A DNA stretch of 54,263 nucleotides from assembly GCA_034189065.1 (NCBI GenBank), contig JAXHVQ010000022.1, positions 1 to 54,263 on the forward strand, in the 5' to 3' direction. This document shows positions 34,023-43,421 of the stretch, one piece after another. The stretch is from FACHB-1406 sp034189065 (lineage in GTDB: Bacteria > Cyanobacteriota > Cyanobacteriia > Cyanobacteriales > Spirulinaceae). Made by a program: the position numbers and the translations under genes. Numbering within the stretch: the first letter of the stretch is position 1; the number at the start of each line of letters is the position of its first letter. Below the pieces are notes generated by a model. That model was not told the origin of the DNA and made no database searches. It was given only the letters and a program-made list of their open reading frames with translations.

Positions 34023-35879
34023 TTAACTTAAGTTAACTGAATCCATTTCGTGCTGCATTTGGTGATAATTCCAAAGTTGACCGCGCTGTTCCAATAACTC
34101 TTGGTACTTTCCTTGCTCGACAATACGACCTCGATCGAGAACCACAACTTTATCGGCACGAACGATGGTTGAGAGACGGTGCGCGATCGCGATAACGGTT
34201 CGTCCCACCGATAGCTTTTCCAAGGACTCCTGAATCAAGCGTTCGGAAACGGAATCTAAGGCACTGGTGGCTTCGTCGAGGATGAGAATTTCGGGATTTC
34301 GCAGTAAAGCGCGCGCGATCGCGATGCGCTGGCGCTGTCCTCCCGATAACCGTATCCCGCGATCGCCGAGTTGGGTATCGAGTCCTTCGGGGAGTTCCTG
34401 AATAAACTCCCAGGCATTGGCTTGTCGCGCGGCTTTCTCGATGGCTGTCTCGTGGATATTTTCGATGGCATAGGCAATATTATCGCGAACAGAGGCATTA
34501 AAAATAAAGGTATCTTGACTCACAATTGCCATCGTTTGGCGCAGCGAATTGAGATCGAAGCTTTTGAGATTAACTCCATCGGCTAAAATTTCTCCAGCTA
34601 CCGGATCGTAGAAACGAGGAATTAAATCGACTAAGGTCGATTTCCCTGCTCCCGAAGCACCCACCAAAGCTGTTGTTTCTCCTTTCTTAATCGTCAGAGT
34701 TGCGTTGTGCAAGACTAAACACTGGGGTTCATAACCAAAATCGACGGCTCTGAATTCGATGGCGCGCTGAAGTCCGGGAAATTGAATCGCTCCACTGGGA
34801 AGGTAAGTTTTATTATCCGTTCTCAGCAACTCTTTTATATTCCTAATCGAACCTTGAAAGCTGCCAATTTTAGCGCGAGCATTATTGAGCTGGCGAACCA
34901 TCGGAACCATCCGAAATAAAACGAATAAAAAGGTGAGAACTGAGGCGATTTGAAGCTGACCTTGAGGAATAAGACTTGCAAAAGCAACAATCAGCATAGC
35001 AATAATAATTGTACTTGCTAATCCCTCAGTTAACGGCTCGACTGAGGCTGATAGTCTGAAGGAGTGAATTTCAGTATTGGCAATTTGCGCGATTGATTGA
35101 TGAAAGCGCTTTCGCTCGAAATCTTGGGCGGCAAACGCTTGTACTGTCCGAATCCCGTTGATAAATTCTAAAGCGACTGAAGCATAGCGAGAGCGAGCTT
35201 TTGTCCTTTCAAAACTGGCTTCGCGGACTCGTTTAATTAAATTGGATACCCCCGCTGAAAGTAACCCAAATAGCATCAGCGAAATTAGAGTTAATTGCCA
35301 GGATAAGAGCAGCATAGCGATCGCGTACACCAACAGCGTCGAACCCACAATCAAAATAAAAGAAATTGCGTCAAACGCTTGCATTACCTGCATTACTTCT
35401 GCTGTCAAACTATTCACCAATTCGCCCGATCGCGTTTTTGTAAAGTAACTCAAACTCACAGACTGAAGTTGCTCGAAGAGTCGGAGTCGGAGCTGATAGG
35501 CTAGTTGGCTTTGAGCTATGCCGCTAAAAACTTTGCCAGCGTAAGCACAACTGACGCGAATTAAAGTGGCTATTAATATAAGAGCGCAAATCCGATAAAT
35601 TTGCTCTGTCGGCGGGGAATTTACGCCCAAAATCCAGACATCGAACCACTCTGCACCCGTATGGACGGGTTCGGCATTCGGCTCTGTCAAGTTTTGCAAG
35701 AAAGCCAATAAAAATCCTAAGCTAACTCCTTCAAAGCTCGCCGCTAATAGGGTAAAAACAACGGCAAATATCGCAATAATGCGGAAGTGCTTAAATTCCC
35801 GTAAAATCAAATAATTGTCTTGCCAAAATTGAGTGGTTTTGAGAGATTTTCGGAGACCCAATGGAATTTTGAAACGCAT
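34023..35879 (-). CDS. MsbA-type ABC exporter (fused membrane and ATPase domains)
   Basis: A 618-residue half-transporter. Six hydrophobic spans occupy residues ~30-330. The ATPase domain follows, with Walker A GASGAGKST near 410, signature LSGGQRQRIAIARALL, Walker B LILDEATSALD and H-loop AHRLSTI. Homologues flip lipid-linked oligosaccharides or lipid A across the inner membrane. In this locus, with no Wzx-like flippase in view, it is the best candidate for moving the lipid-linked sugar unit or an exported protein. It lies between the Wzc gene and the glycosyltransferases. Confidence 0.92.
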   Translation of the reverse strand: MRFKIPLGLRKSLKTTQFWQDNYLILREFKHFRIIAIFAVVFTLLAASFEGVSLGFLLAFLQNLTEPNAEPVHTGAEWFDVWILGVNSPPTEQIYRICALILIATLIRVSCAYAGKVFSGIAQSQLAYQLRLRLFEQLQSVSLSYFTKTRSGELVNSLTAEVMQVMQAFDAISFILIVGSTLLVYAIAMLLLSWQLTLISLMLFGLLSAGVSNLIKRVREASFERTKARSRYASVALEFINGIRTVQAFAAQDFERKRFHQSIAQIANTEIHSFRLSASVEPLTEGLASTIIIAMLIVAFASLIPQGQLQIASVLTFLFVLFRMVPMVRQLNNARAKIGSFQGSIRNIKELLRTDNKTYLPSGAIQFPGLQRAIEFRAVDFGYEPQCLVLHNATLTIKKGETTALVGASGAGKSTLVDLIPRFYDPVAGEILADGVNLKSFDLNSLRQTMAIVSQDTFIFNASVRDNIAYAIENIHETAIEKAARQANAWEFIQELPEGLDTQLGDRGIRLSGGQRQRIAIARALLRNPEILILDEATSALDSVSERLIQESLEKLSVGRTVIAIAHRLSTIVRADKVVVLDRGRIVEQGKYQELLEQRGQLWNYHQMQHEMDSVNLS

Positions 35880-35914
35880 AACAGTCCTTCAATTTGAATC
35901 GAACTTCTGGAGAC

Positions 35915-36115
35915 TTAGGGGGAGACGAAGGAAGACCAGTTTGCCTTGAGAGCGAGATCTGCCCAAAATTCAACGCCAGTTTCGCCTAAGTGGGGGCAAT
36001 TGAGAACTGTCGATGAGGGAATTTGAGAGCGCAGAGGGTCGGCTGCTTCGACTTCGACGAGTTGGGAATAAAGCGTCAGAGGCTGGCATAGGTAAATAGC
36101 GAGACAATAGAACAT
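35915..36115 (-). CDS. Possible 66-residue small ORF between wzc and the ABC exporter
   Basis: An ATG at 36115 opens a 66-codon frame (MFYCLAIYLCQPLTLYS...) that fills most of the 267-base gap. It would sit 31 bases after the Wzc gene stop and 35 before the exporter start. It has no strong ribosome site and no recognised family. It may be a small gene, a remnant of a larger one or chance. Confidence 0.3.
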   Translation of the reverse strand: MFYCLAIYLCQPLTLYSQLVEVEAADPLRSQIPSSTVLNCPHLGETGVEFWADLALKANWSSFVSP

Positions 36116-36146
36116 TAGCGGGTCATGGGAAACAGCTTGCGGGCAA

Positions 36147-38333
36147 CTAATTCCACTCTTGGCGGTTCCCGTTACGGTTGGCGTAGACGCGATAAGGGAC
36201 TGATTCGCTTTTCGCGCCATTGGCAACGATGCCCAAGATGTTGAATTGACGAAGCATGACAATGGCTTGATTTAATTCGGCTTGGGTCGTGCGGTCGAGC
36301 CGGGCCGCAATGACCGCACCGTCGCAAATCGAGGCGGTTTGCATCACATCGACTAGCCCTAAAATAGGCGGGGTATCGAGCAATACTAAATCGTAGGCGC
36401 TCTCAAAGGATCGCATTAATTCCTGCATTCGCTGGGAACTTAGGAGTTTAACGGGGTCTTCTGCAGCAGGACCTGCGGTTAAAACATCCACAACTGAATC
36501 GAGGGTGGCGACGGTTTGGGGACTGGGCGGCGCGTTTTGTTGTTCTAGCAACATCGACAAACCGCGGTCGTTGGGGAGGCAGAGTCGTTGGTGCAGGGAG
36601 GGACGGCGCAGGTCGGCATCAATGAGCAGCACTTTTTTGTGGAGGCGGGCTGCGCTCGAGGCGAGGCCGAGGGCGAGGGTGGATTTTCCCTCCCCCGCAC
36701 AGGCAGAACTTACCAGCAGGGCGCGCAGTTTGGAGGGAGGGGCTAGCAGTTGGATATTTTTGTAAATGAGGTCGAGAGATTCTCGAAACGGCTGCCAGGA
36801 ATACATCGTCTCGAGGGGGGAAAGCTCTACTCTTGGCGATTGGCTGAAGAGGGTAACAAGGCGAGAGCTGGTTTTGGGTTGGGGGAGTTGGGGGATAATT
36901 CCGAGCAAGGGTAGTGCGACTTTTTGCTTGAGTTCGTCGGAACTGCGAACGGCATCGTCGAGGGCTTCTCGGGCGAAGGCGGCGACTCCGCCTAAGAAAA
37001 GACCGACGACGGTTCCGAGCATGAGATTTTTTTTGGGTTCGGGGGCAATTTTACGCCCGGGTTGCGGGGATTCGACCACTTGCCAGTTAAAGCCGCCGCG
37101 AGCGAGTTCTTGGCTGATGTTTTGCCGCGTTTCGAGGAGTTGTTTGATGGTGTTTTGCTGGATTTCGACTTCGGGTTGGAGGCGGTTGTATTCGGCGATG
37201 AGATTGGGGTAGCGGTTGAGTTCGGCTCTCAGTTGTTGTTGGGTTTCGGCGAGGACGCGATCGCGCGCTTCTAGGCTTTGGAGTTGGGTGTTGGTTTCGA
37301 GGAGTTTTCCGGCTAAGTCCAGTTCGATGTCTGCGAATTGTCCTTGGCGGCGCAGGGATTCGTCTGTTGAGTCGCTGCTGGCACTTCCGGCGACTCGCTG
37401 GCGTTCTTGCTGGAGGAGTTGGAGTTGGCGGGAGCGCTGTTCGAGCAGTTCTTGGACTGGAGCGCTTTCGTCGGTGAATTGGACTCGTTGTTCGGCGAGG
37501 GCGAGTTCGGTTTTTTGGAGTTCGTTGAGGAGGGATTGGTAGCGGTCTGATTGACTGAGGCGCGAGGCGTTGAGGGCTTCGCGGGCGGAGAGTTGGAGTT
37601 GATTTCGCAGGGATTGATAGCGCGCTTGGGTTTCTTGGTATTGGGCTTGAATGGCTTGTCGCTCTTTTTCGATGGTGTTGAGGGCTTCGGCGGCAGCTTG
37701 GGCTTCTTGTTCGGGGTCGATTAGGTTTTGGTTGGTGCGGAATTGTTTGAGGTCGCCTTCGACTCGGGCGAGGCGATCGCGCGCGGCTTCAGATTGGCGG
37801 GTGATGACGGCGAGTCCTTGGGTCAGGCGCAGTTTTTCTTGTTGGAGGTTGTAGTTTTGATACACCTTTTGCAGGGCTTGAAGCACTTGTTGGGTTTTGA
37901 GGGGGTCGGTGTCGGTGTAAATGGCTTCAAAAATTCGGGTTTCGGTTTTGTCTTCGACGACTTGGCTCAGGTCTAGGCGTTTTTCGATGGCTGAGCCTTG
38001 GAGGGAGGGATAGTCGTCTTTTAGCAGTTGGGCGGCTTTTTCGGCAAATTGGGAACTGCGCATGAGGGTGAGTTGGGTGGCGTAGTCTTCTTCGCTCGTT
38101 TGGGTTTCCTCTCCGGTTTGGCTGAGGTTGGTTCGGGCGGGATAGTTGGGTTCCACGAGGAGCTGCATTTGGCTTTTGTAGGTCGGTTTGGTTCTGAGGG
38201 TGATGAGGATCGTTGCCAGCAGAGTTGAGGTCAACACGGTAACGATCCACAAGCGTCGGCGCAGCAAAATGGCAAACAGTTGTCCGTAACCAAGGTCGGT
38301 TTCTAACTCGGTCCCAGGAGGGAGTGGGGTCAT
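36147..38333 (-). CDS. Wzc-type polysaccharide co-polymerase / BY-kinase
   Basis: Start ATG 38333 (MTPLPPGTELETDLG) overlaps the upstream stop as ATGA; the frame extends further but not as a family sequence. The 728-residue protein has a Wzz domain with a first span near 25-50. A ~350-residue coiled coil and a second span near 430-450 follow. The BY-kinase domain has Walker A SSACAGEGKST (~545), Walker A' LLIDADLRRP and Walker B LVLLDTPP. Such proteins control chain length and export of polysaccharide through tyrosine phosphorylation. The C-terminal tail has only one Tyr in its last ~15 residues, so the usual tyrosine cluster is reduced or absent. Confidence 0.93.
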   Translation of the reverse strand: MTPLPPGTELETDLGYGQLFAILLRRRLWIVTVLTSTLLATILITLRTKPTYKSQMQLLVEPNYPARTNLSQTGEETQTSEEDYATQLTLMRSSQFAEKAAQLLKDDYPSLQGSAIEKRLDLSQVVEDKTETRIFEAIYTDTDPLKTQQVLQALQKVYQNYNLQQEKLRLTQGLAVITRQSEAARDRLARVEGDLKQFRTNQNLIDPEQEAQAAAEALNTIEKERQAIQAQYQETQARYQSLRNQLQLSAREALNASRLSQSDRYQSLLNELQKTELALAEQRVQFTDESAPVQELLEQRSRQLQLLQQERQRVAGSASSDSTDESLRRQGQFADIELDLAGKLLETNTQLQSLEARDRVLAETQQQLRAELNRYPNLIAEYNRLQPEVEIQQNTIKQLLETRQNISQELARGGFNWQVVESPQPGRKIAPEPKKNLMLGTVVGLFLGGVAAFAREALDDAVRSSDELKQKVALPLLGIIPQLPQPKTSSRLVTLFSQSPRVELSPLETMYSWQPFRESLDLIYKNIQLLAPPSKLRALLVSSACAGEGKSTLALGLASSAARLHKKVLLIDADLRRPSLHQRLCLPNDRGLSMLLEQQNAPPSPQTVATLDSVVDVLTAGPAAEDPVKLLSSQRMQELMRSFESAYDLVLLDTPPILGLVDVMQTASICDGAVIAARLDRTTQAELNQAIVMLRQFNILGIVANGAKSESVPYRVYANRNGNRQEWN

Positions 38334-39466
38334 GGCGAGTTTACGCAAGACAGGGGTTTGGAGGGGAGATCGCGGAGAATTTCTCGGCCGCACGCTTCTT
38401 TGAGGAGGGGAGCGATCTGGTTTAAGAAGGCTTCCTCGGAAAAGTGGGCGATCGCATGATTTCTAATTTTAATGGCATCCCACTCAATCTCTCGCGATCG
38501 CACCAGGGCGGTTTGGATCGACTCGGGGGTTTGCTCGTCAAAAAAGAGTCCCGTCACTCCCGATATTTGTGTCTCCAGGAGACCGCCTGCGCCGTAGGCG
38601 ATGACGGGGGTTCCGCAAGCGTTGGCTTCGATGGGAACCAGGCCGTAGTCTTCTAGGGCTGCGATGACCGTCGCGCGCGCTTTTGACATGAGTTCCGAGC
38701 GTTGGCTGTCGCTGACGTAGCCGAGGAATTGAATGTTGTCGGCTGCGATCGATTCTAAATATTTTCGCTCTGGACCGTCGCCGATGATGCGCAATGGCCA
38801 CCCCAGGGCGTTAAAGGCTCGAACTGTCGCGTCTATCCGTTTGTAACCGATGAGACGAGAGGCGACTAAGTAAAAGTTTTCTTTGGCGATGGAAAAGTTG
38901 AATTTTCGGTTATTAATCGGATAGTGGATGACGCGCGCTTTTCTTCTGTAGGCTTTTTTGATACGATGAGCGACGAGTTGGGAGTTGGCAATGTAAAGGT
39001 CGGGCTCTCGCGCGTATTTGCGATCGACTGAGACTAAGCTTTGTAATGCTTTTTCGAGAATGGGGTAAAAGAGTTTATAGTCAGAATAATTGTTTAAGTA
39101 ATTTTTGGTATCCCATAAAAAGCGCGTCACATTGTGGCAAAAGCAAATATGTTTGGCTCCCGGTTTCTTGCGCACAGATTTGGCAAAACTGCTGCTACTA
39201 CTCAAAATCAGGTCGTAATCTTGAAGGTTTAACTGCCGAAAGGCCGGATAGTAAAAGGGGGCAAGGAGCCTGAAGTGTTGCGCCGCTCCAGGGATTTTTT
39301 GGAGGGCGGTTGTTTGCACCGCGCGATCGCTCAGATCGATGGTTGTTTTGGGGTCGTAGAGAGAGGTAAAAATATCCGCATTGGGGAAATAATGACATAG
39401 CAGCTCAAAAACTCGTTCTGCTCCGCCTCGTTGGGTGAGATAGTCGTGAACTAGAGCAATTTTCAT
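38330..39466 (-). CDS. GT4-family (mannosyltransferase-like) glycosyltransferase
   Basis: A 378-residue GT-B enzyme starting KIALVHDYLTQRGGAERVFE, typical of GT4 mannosyl/rhamnosyl transferases near capsule loci. It has YDLILSSSSSFAKSVRKKPG, ICFCHNVTRFLWD, and the donor site ATVIAALEDYGLVPIEANACGTPVIAYG. It is the first gene of the minus-strand locus, so its upstream region (39467-40114) should hold the main promoter. Confidence 0.92.
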   Translation of the reverse strand: MKIALVHDYLTQRGGAERVFELLCHYFPNADIFTSLYDPKTTIDLSDRAVQTTALQKIPGAAQHFRLLAPFYYPAFRQLNLQDYDLILSSSSSFAKSVRKKPGAKHICFCHNVTRFLWDTKNYLNNYSDYKLFYPILEKALQSLVSVDRKYAREPDLYIANSQLVAHRIKKAYRRKARVIHYPINNRKFNFSIAKENFYLVASRLIGYKRIDATVRAFNALGWPLRIIGDGPERKYLESIAADNIQFLGYVSDSQRSELMSKARATVIAALEDYGLVPIEANACGTPVIAYGAGGLLETQISGVTGLFFDEQTPESIQTALVRSREIEWDAIKIRNHAIAHFSEEAFLNQIAPLLKEACGREILRDLPSKPLSCVNSP

Positions 39467-40114
39467 GGCAAAAATAATCTACGCGCGGATGATTTACAAA
39501 AAACTTGGAAGGCACTTTGGTAAAATTTGAAATTTGGCAACCCTGGCAAGCATACCCGTCACTTTTCATTCTTTCTTTCAAAGGTGAAATGGTGATGGCT
39601 GTCTCTACCCAGAGAATCTTAACAGTCTGTTGGGTTTTTATTGTAATTTTAAAACTCCCGTGCTTCAGCGGATTCTTTGGATCTTTTAACCCAATAATTT
39701 TGTAACAAGGACATCATGACTTTTGGACGCAATACTGCTAAAAAAGATACAGGATTTTTACTTTGTCTTCTTGTTAGGGATACATACTAGAACATTTCTG
39801 GAAAAAGAGTCAAGGACTTTTAGGATATTTTGGGATTGGGAAGAGAAAAATTTTCATGATTCTATTACATTTCCCACCTATCCTATCTTTCATCGTCTCA
39901 GATTCAGTGAGGGCAAGCAATTCAGCCTCTGGAACCGCCTCGAGATGCTCTTGAAAATCCTAAGTGCTTGTGACTTTTTTGCTGCGTAATCAACGATAAA
40001 TATGTCAAAACTTATACAGTCGCATAAGCTTTTAAGTCAAAGTCCTGAAATAATACCGAGGTTTCTTTTGATATCTCTAGTCAAAGCGCTCACTTTTTCA
40101 AATTGTATAAACCC
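39467..40114. other. Divergent promoter region of the exopolysaccharide locus
   Basis: About 650 bases between two divergent glycosyltransferase genes. It must carry both promoters, but I cannot place them with confidence. Two plus-strand frames (39505-39705 and 39723-39989) lack ribosome sites and have odd composition, so I do not call them genes. AT-rich long leaders are common before polysaccharide operons. Confidence 0.6.
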
Positions 40115-41269
40115 ATGAAGAAAACTTCCCTTAAATCACCGTATATTCTCTGTATTGGCAATGGATGGTTTCCCAATATGCCTGGGGGACTGAATCGCTA
40201 TGCCTGGGAACTGATTCATACCCTAGCGGGGAGCGGCGATCGCGTTGAATTTTGCGGTATAGGGCTTCCCCCGACCCTTCCGTTGAAATCCATAAAATCA
40301 ACAAACTTAGCAGAACCCGATTGTCCTCTGTTACAGCGCTTGTGGTTGACTCAGCGGAATTTTGCGCGCAGAAACGGGGAAAAACCCGATGCAATTAACC
40401 TCCACTTCGCTCTCTATAGTTTGCCCTTACTCTCGCAGTTACCCGAGGGGGTTCCCATCACGTTCACCTTTCACGGGCCGTGGGCCTGGGAAAGCGAACG
40501 AGAAGGAGCCAGCAAACTCGGCGTACTGGCCAAGCAGTGGATGGAACAACAAGTTTATCGTCGATGCGATCGCTTCATTGTCCTCAGCCGCGCCTTTGGC
40601 ATAATTTTACACGAGCGCTACCGCATTCCGTGGAGTCGAATTTACGTCATTCCCGGCGGTGTGGATACCCAAAGATTTCAGGCAAACCTTTCCCGTTCCC
40701 GCGCGCGACAAAAACTGGGCTGGCCGGAAGATCGCTTCATCCTCTTTTGCCCGCGCCGCCTCGTTCGTCGCATGGGGATCGACGTTCTCCTTCAAGCCTT
40801 AGCCCAAACGCGATCGCGTCCTCTGGGGAACCTCTGGCTGGCGATCGCGGGCAAAGGCGCGCAACGGGACGCATTGGAACAACTCGCTCTCGAATTGAAC
40901 CTAGAAAACAACGTTTCGTTCCTCGGTTTTCTCCCCGACGAAGACCTCCCCATCGCCTACCAAGCCGCCGATTTAACCGTTATCCCCAGTCAGGCCCTAG
41001 AAGGATTTGGTTTAGTCGTGCTAGAATCCCTTGCCTGCGGAACTCCCGTCTTGGTTACGCCAGTGGGAGGAATGCCAGAAATTCTAGACCCCTTTACCCC
41101 CCAACTGATAGCGGAGAATACCAGTGCGGACGCGATCGCAACTCAACTCCAAGCTATCCTCGCCTCCAACCTCCCTCTCCCCAGTCGAGAAGCTTGTCGC
41201 GACTACGCCGAACAAAATTTTGCTTGGACTAAAATTGCTGGGGAGGTGCGAAGCGTACTTTTACAGTGA
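40115..41269 (+). CDS. GT4-family glycosyltransferase
   Basis: ATG 40115 (MKKTSLKSPYILCIGNG) gives 384 residues; a TTG 12 bases earlier is less likely. The GT-B signatures are ITFTFHGPWAWE, VIPGGVDTQRF, RFILFCPRRLVRRMG and the donor site DLTVIPSQALEGFGLVVLESLACGTPV with E-x7-E. It reads away from the minus-strand locus but surely belongs to the same pathway. HIP1 density here is normal, unlike the core of that locus. Confidence 0.93.
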   Translation: MKKTSLKSPYILCIGNGWFPNMPGGLNRYAWELIHTLAGSGDRVEFCGIGLPPTLPLKSIKSTNLAEPDCPLLQRLWLTQRNFARRNGEKPDAINLHFALYSLPLLSQLPEGVPITFTFHGPWAWESEREGASKLGVLAKQWMEQQVYRRCDRFIVLSRAFGIILHERYRIPWSRIYVIPGGVDTQRFQANLSRSRARQKLGWPEDRFILFCPRRLVRRMGIDVLLQALAQTRSRPLGNLWLAIAGKGAQRDALEQLALELNLENNVSFLGFLPDEDLPIAYQAADLTVIPSQALEGFGLVVLESLACGTPVLVTPVGGMPEILDPFTPQLIAENTSADAIATQLQAILASNLPLPSREACRDYAEQNFAWTKIAGEVRSVLLQ

Positions 41270-41270
41270 C

Positions 41271-41319
41271 CAGTAAACAGTGGGCAGTGGGCAGTGGGCA
41301 GTAAACAGTAAACAGTAAC
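41271..41319. repeat. 7-base tandem run, CAGT[GGG/AAA] x7
   Basis: Seven head-to-tail heptamers of the forms CAGTAAA, CAGTGGG and CAGTAAC begin one base after the upstream stop codon. Confidence 0.9.
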
Positions 41320-41323
41320 CGTG

Positions 41324-41391
41324 GTAGGGGCACGGTAGGATGCAACGTTATGAATTAAAAGTCTTTATGAGGGGAAATGCCGTGTCCCTAC
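41324..41391. repeat. Inverted-repeat bounded segment
   Basis: GTAGGGGCACGG at 41324 and CCGTGTCCCTAC ending at 41391 are inverse copies with one mismatch in 12. The 44 bases between them hold no gene. It resembles the dispersed 'GTAGGGGC...' repeats of cyanobacteria. Confidence 0.65.
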
Positions 41392-41400
41392 GCTTGATTT

Positions 41401-41463
41401 GACAAATGACAAATGACAAATGACAAATGACAAATGACAAATGACAAATGACAAATGACAAAT
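41401..41463. repeat. Perfect heptamer array GACAAAT x9 ending in a start codon
   Basis: Nine perfect copies of GACAAAT run up to 41463. The last AT plus the next G forms the ATG start of the following glycosyltransferase. Every copy followed by GAC also contains ATGA, a start overlapping a stop. Confidence 0.95.
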
Positions 41464-42619
41464 GACCAACAACAACCCCCCGAAAATTCTGTTCCTCGAC
41501 CAAAGCGGCAAACTGGGAGGGGCCGAACTATCCCTACTCGATGTAGCAAAACCTTATCGAGAGACTTGCCTCGTCGGACTCTTTGCCGAAGGCCCGTTTA
41601 AAGATCGCCTCGAACAAGAAGAGATTCCCGTTCGCGTTTTAACCGCAGAGGCGATCGCGATTCGCAAAGACAGTCGCCTCACGGACAGTTTCCGCACCTT
41701 GGGCTCTCTCGTTCCCCTCATCGTACAAGTCGCCAAAATTGCTCGCCAGTTCGACCTTATTTACACCAACACCCAAAAAGCCTTCGTTGTCGGCGCAGTT
41801 GCAACTTGGCTTTGTCGCCGTCCCCTCGTCTATCATTTGCGCGATATCCTCTCGAGCGACCATTTTAGTACGGCCAATCGTCGCCTCGCCGTTACCCTCG
41901 CCAACACTTGCGCCTCTGTTGTCATCGCCAACTCCCACGCCACGCGCGCCGCTTTCATCGAGGCGGGGGGCAGAGCCCAGCTTGTCCAAACTGCCTACAA
42001 CGGCTTCGATCCCGAACAATATCGAGTCCAAAAGCTCAACATTCAACGCCTGCGCCAACAACTGGGCGTGGAAGGCAAGTTTCTTGTCGGCCACTTCAGT
42101 CGCCTCTCGCCGTGGAAAGGACAGCATATTTTGCTCGAGGCGATGACGCGCTGTCCGGCGGATGTGACGGCTATTTTTGTGGGAGATGCGCTATTTGGCG
42201 AGCAAGATTATGTGGAGGAACTCTACGCCACAGTCGCTAAACTGAAGCTGCGCGATCGCGTTCGATTTTTGGGATTTCGCTCTGATATCGTCCCTTTAAT
42301 GGCGATTTGCGACTTAGTGGTTCATACCTCAACGGCTCCCGAACCCTTCGGACGGGTTATTGTCGAAGCTATGCTTTCAGGAAAACCGGTTATTGCGGCG
42401 GCGGCGGGTGGCGCGATGGAGTTGGTCGAACCTGGGGAAACGGGGTGGTTGGTTGCGCCAGGGGATGTTGAGGAATTGGCGATCGCGATCGCCCGCATTC
42501 GGCAGCACCCCCAACTCGCCGCCCGAGTCGCACAGCAGGGGCAAACCACGGCAATAGAGCGCTTCGATTTGTCAGCAGTCAACCGTAAAATTGCCCAACT
42601 TCTCCAGGCGATCGGATGA
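41462..42619 (+). CDS. GT4-family glycosyltransferase
   Basis: A 385-residue GT-B enzyme beginning TNNNPPKILFLDQSGKLGGAE. It contains VYHLRDILSSDHF, FLVGHFSRLSPWKGQHIL and the donor site APEPFGRVIVEAMLSGKPVIA. The start codon is formed by the end of a heptamer array. No Shine-Dalgarno site exists in front, since the upstream 60 bases are all GACAAAT. Translation may be weak, or may change with copy number. Confidence 0.93.
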   Translation: MTNNNPPKILFLDQSGKLGGAELSLLDVAKPYRETCLVGLFAEGPFKDRLEQEEIPVRVLTAEAIAIRKDSRLTDSFRTLGSLVPLIVQVAKIARQFDLIYTNTQKAFVVGAVATWLCRRPLVYHLRDILSSDHFSTANRRLAVTLANTCASVVIANSHATRAAFIEAGGRAQLVQTAYNGFDPEQYRVQKLNIQRLRQQLGVEGKFLVGHFSRLSPWKGQHILLEAMTRCPADVTAIFVGDALFGEQDYVEELYATVAKLKLRDRVRFLGFRSDIVPLMAICDLVVHTSTAPEPFGRVIVEAMLSGKPVIAAAAGGAMELVEPGETGWLVAPGDVEELAIAIARIRQHPQLAARVAQQGQTTAIERFDLSAVNRKIAQLLQAIG

Positions 42620-42728
42620 AAATTCAGGGGAAGTGTTTAATATCAATTAAAAGTCAAAAATTACGCGATCGCGTGAAATAGAAGCAGCAAAGCATGACTT
42701 TTCGTTAAAATGTACAATTTCTCCTACC

Positions 42729-42790
42729 CTCTGCCTTAAAAACCTTCTGCCTTCTGCCTTCTGCCTTCTGCCTTCTGCCCTCTGCCTTAA
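42729..42790. repeat. Heptamer array, CCTTCTG-type
   Basis: Five perfect CCTTCTG copies (42743-42777) are flanked by related CCCTCTG and CCTTAAA/G units on both sides. They lie between the glycosyltransferase and the next gene. Confidence 0.9.
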
Positions 42791-42836
42791 GGAGTAACAC
42801 TTCCTACTTAAATTCACATCTTTACGTAAATTGAAA

Positions 42837-43421
42837 ATGAACCCCTCCTCTCTTCTCGAACAAGCTGCGCGATCGGTAACGGTGCCATCTTCTTCTGTGG
42901 TTGAGGCGCTTCTCCAAGCCGAAAAAACCGCCCGACAGACTAAAGTTCGTTATTCCTTCGAGCAACTCGTCGGCAACTGGCGGTTGCGCTTTGTGACGGG
43001 AACGAAAAAAACTCGCTCCCGTGCGGGAGTTGTGCTGGGTGCGGGACGCTATATTCCTCGCCTCATAACGATTCAACTGTCCTACTCGATAACTGCAATC
43101 CCCGACGCGGAACCGCCAATTCAGGCGGGAAGGGTGGAGAATTCTGTGGAGTTGGGTGCGTTGAAGTTTATCCTCACCGGACCGACGAAATGGCTTCCCA
43201 AACGGAATATTTTGGCCTTTGATTTTACGCGAATGACCGTGCAATTGTGGGGAAAAACGGTGTATCGCGGCAATATTCGCGGCGGCGAGGGGACGGAAGC
43301 GGAATTTTATCGGCAGGGGGTGGGCAAACAGGCGTTTTTTGCCTATTTTTGGGTTTCGGAGGACGCGATCGCTGCCCGGGGACGCGGCGGCGGTTTGGCG
43401 TTGTGGGGACGACAGGTTTGA
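42837..43421 (+). CDS. Conserved cyanobacterial/plastid protein, fibrillin (PAP)-like
   Basis: A 194-residue soluble protein from ATG 42837. It contains QLVGNWRLRFVTGTKKTR, AGVVLGAGRYIP, VENSVELGALKFILTGPTKW, ILAFDFTRMTVQLWG and AIAARGRGGGLALW. The beta-rich order with NWRL and ARGRGGGLALW reminds me of plastid-lipid-associated (fibrillin) proteins of cyanobacteria and chloroplasts. Their members bind lipophilic molecules near thylakoids. The match is from memory of motifs, so the family is probable and the function open. Confidence 0.6.
   Translation: MNPSSLLEQAARSVTVPSSSVVEALLQAEKTARQTKVRYSFEQLVGNWRLRFVTGTKKTRSRAGVVLGAGRYIPRLITIQLSYSITAIPDAEPPIQAGRVENSVELGALKFILTGPTKWLPKRNILAFDFTRMTVQLWGKTVYRGNIRGGEGTEAEFYRQGVGKQAFFAYFWVSEDAIAARGRGGGLALWGRQV

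Noticed and set aside
36147..38333. Wzc-like gene as a ParA/MinD partition ATPase
   Set aside because: The two membrane spans, Wzz domain and Walker A' LLIDADLRRP define a BY-kinase.
39505..39989. Two plus-strand frames of 66 and 88 codons before the divergent glycosyltransferase
   Set aside because: No ribosome sites, unusual residue composition and no recognised motifs.
41401..41463. Tandem array as a CRISPR
   Set aside because: Units are 7 bases with no spacers and no cas genes are nearby; it is a simple heptamer repeat. The same holds for the arrays at 10564, 42729 and 48044.
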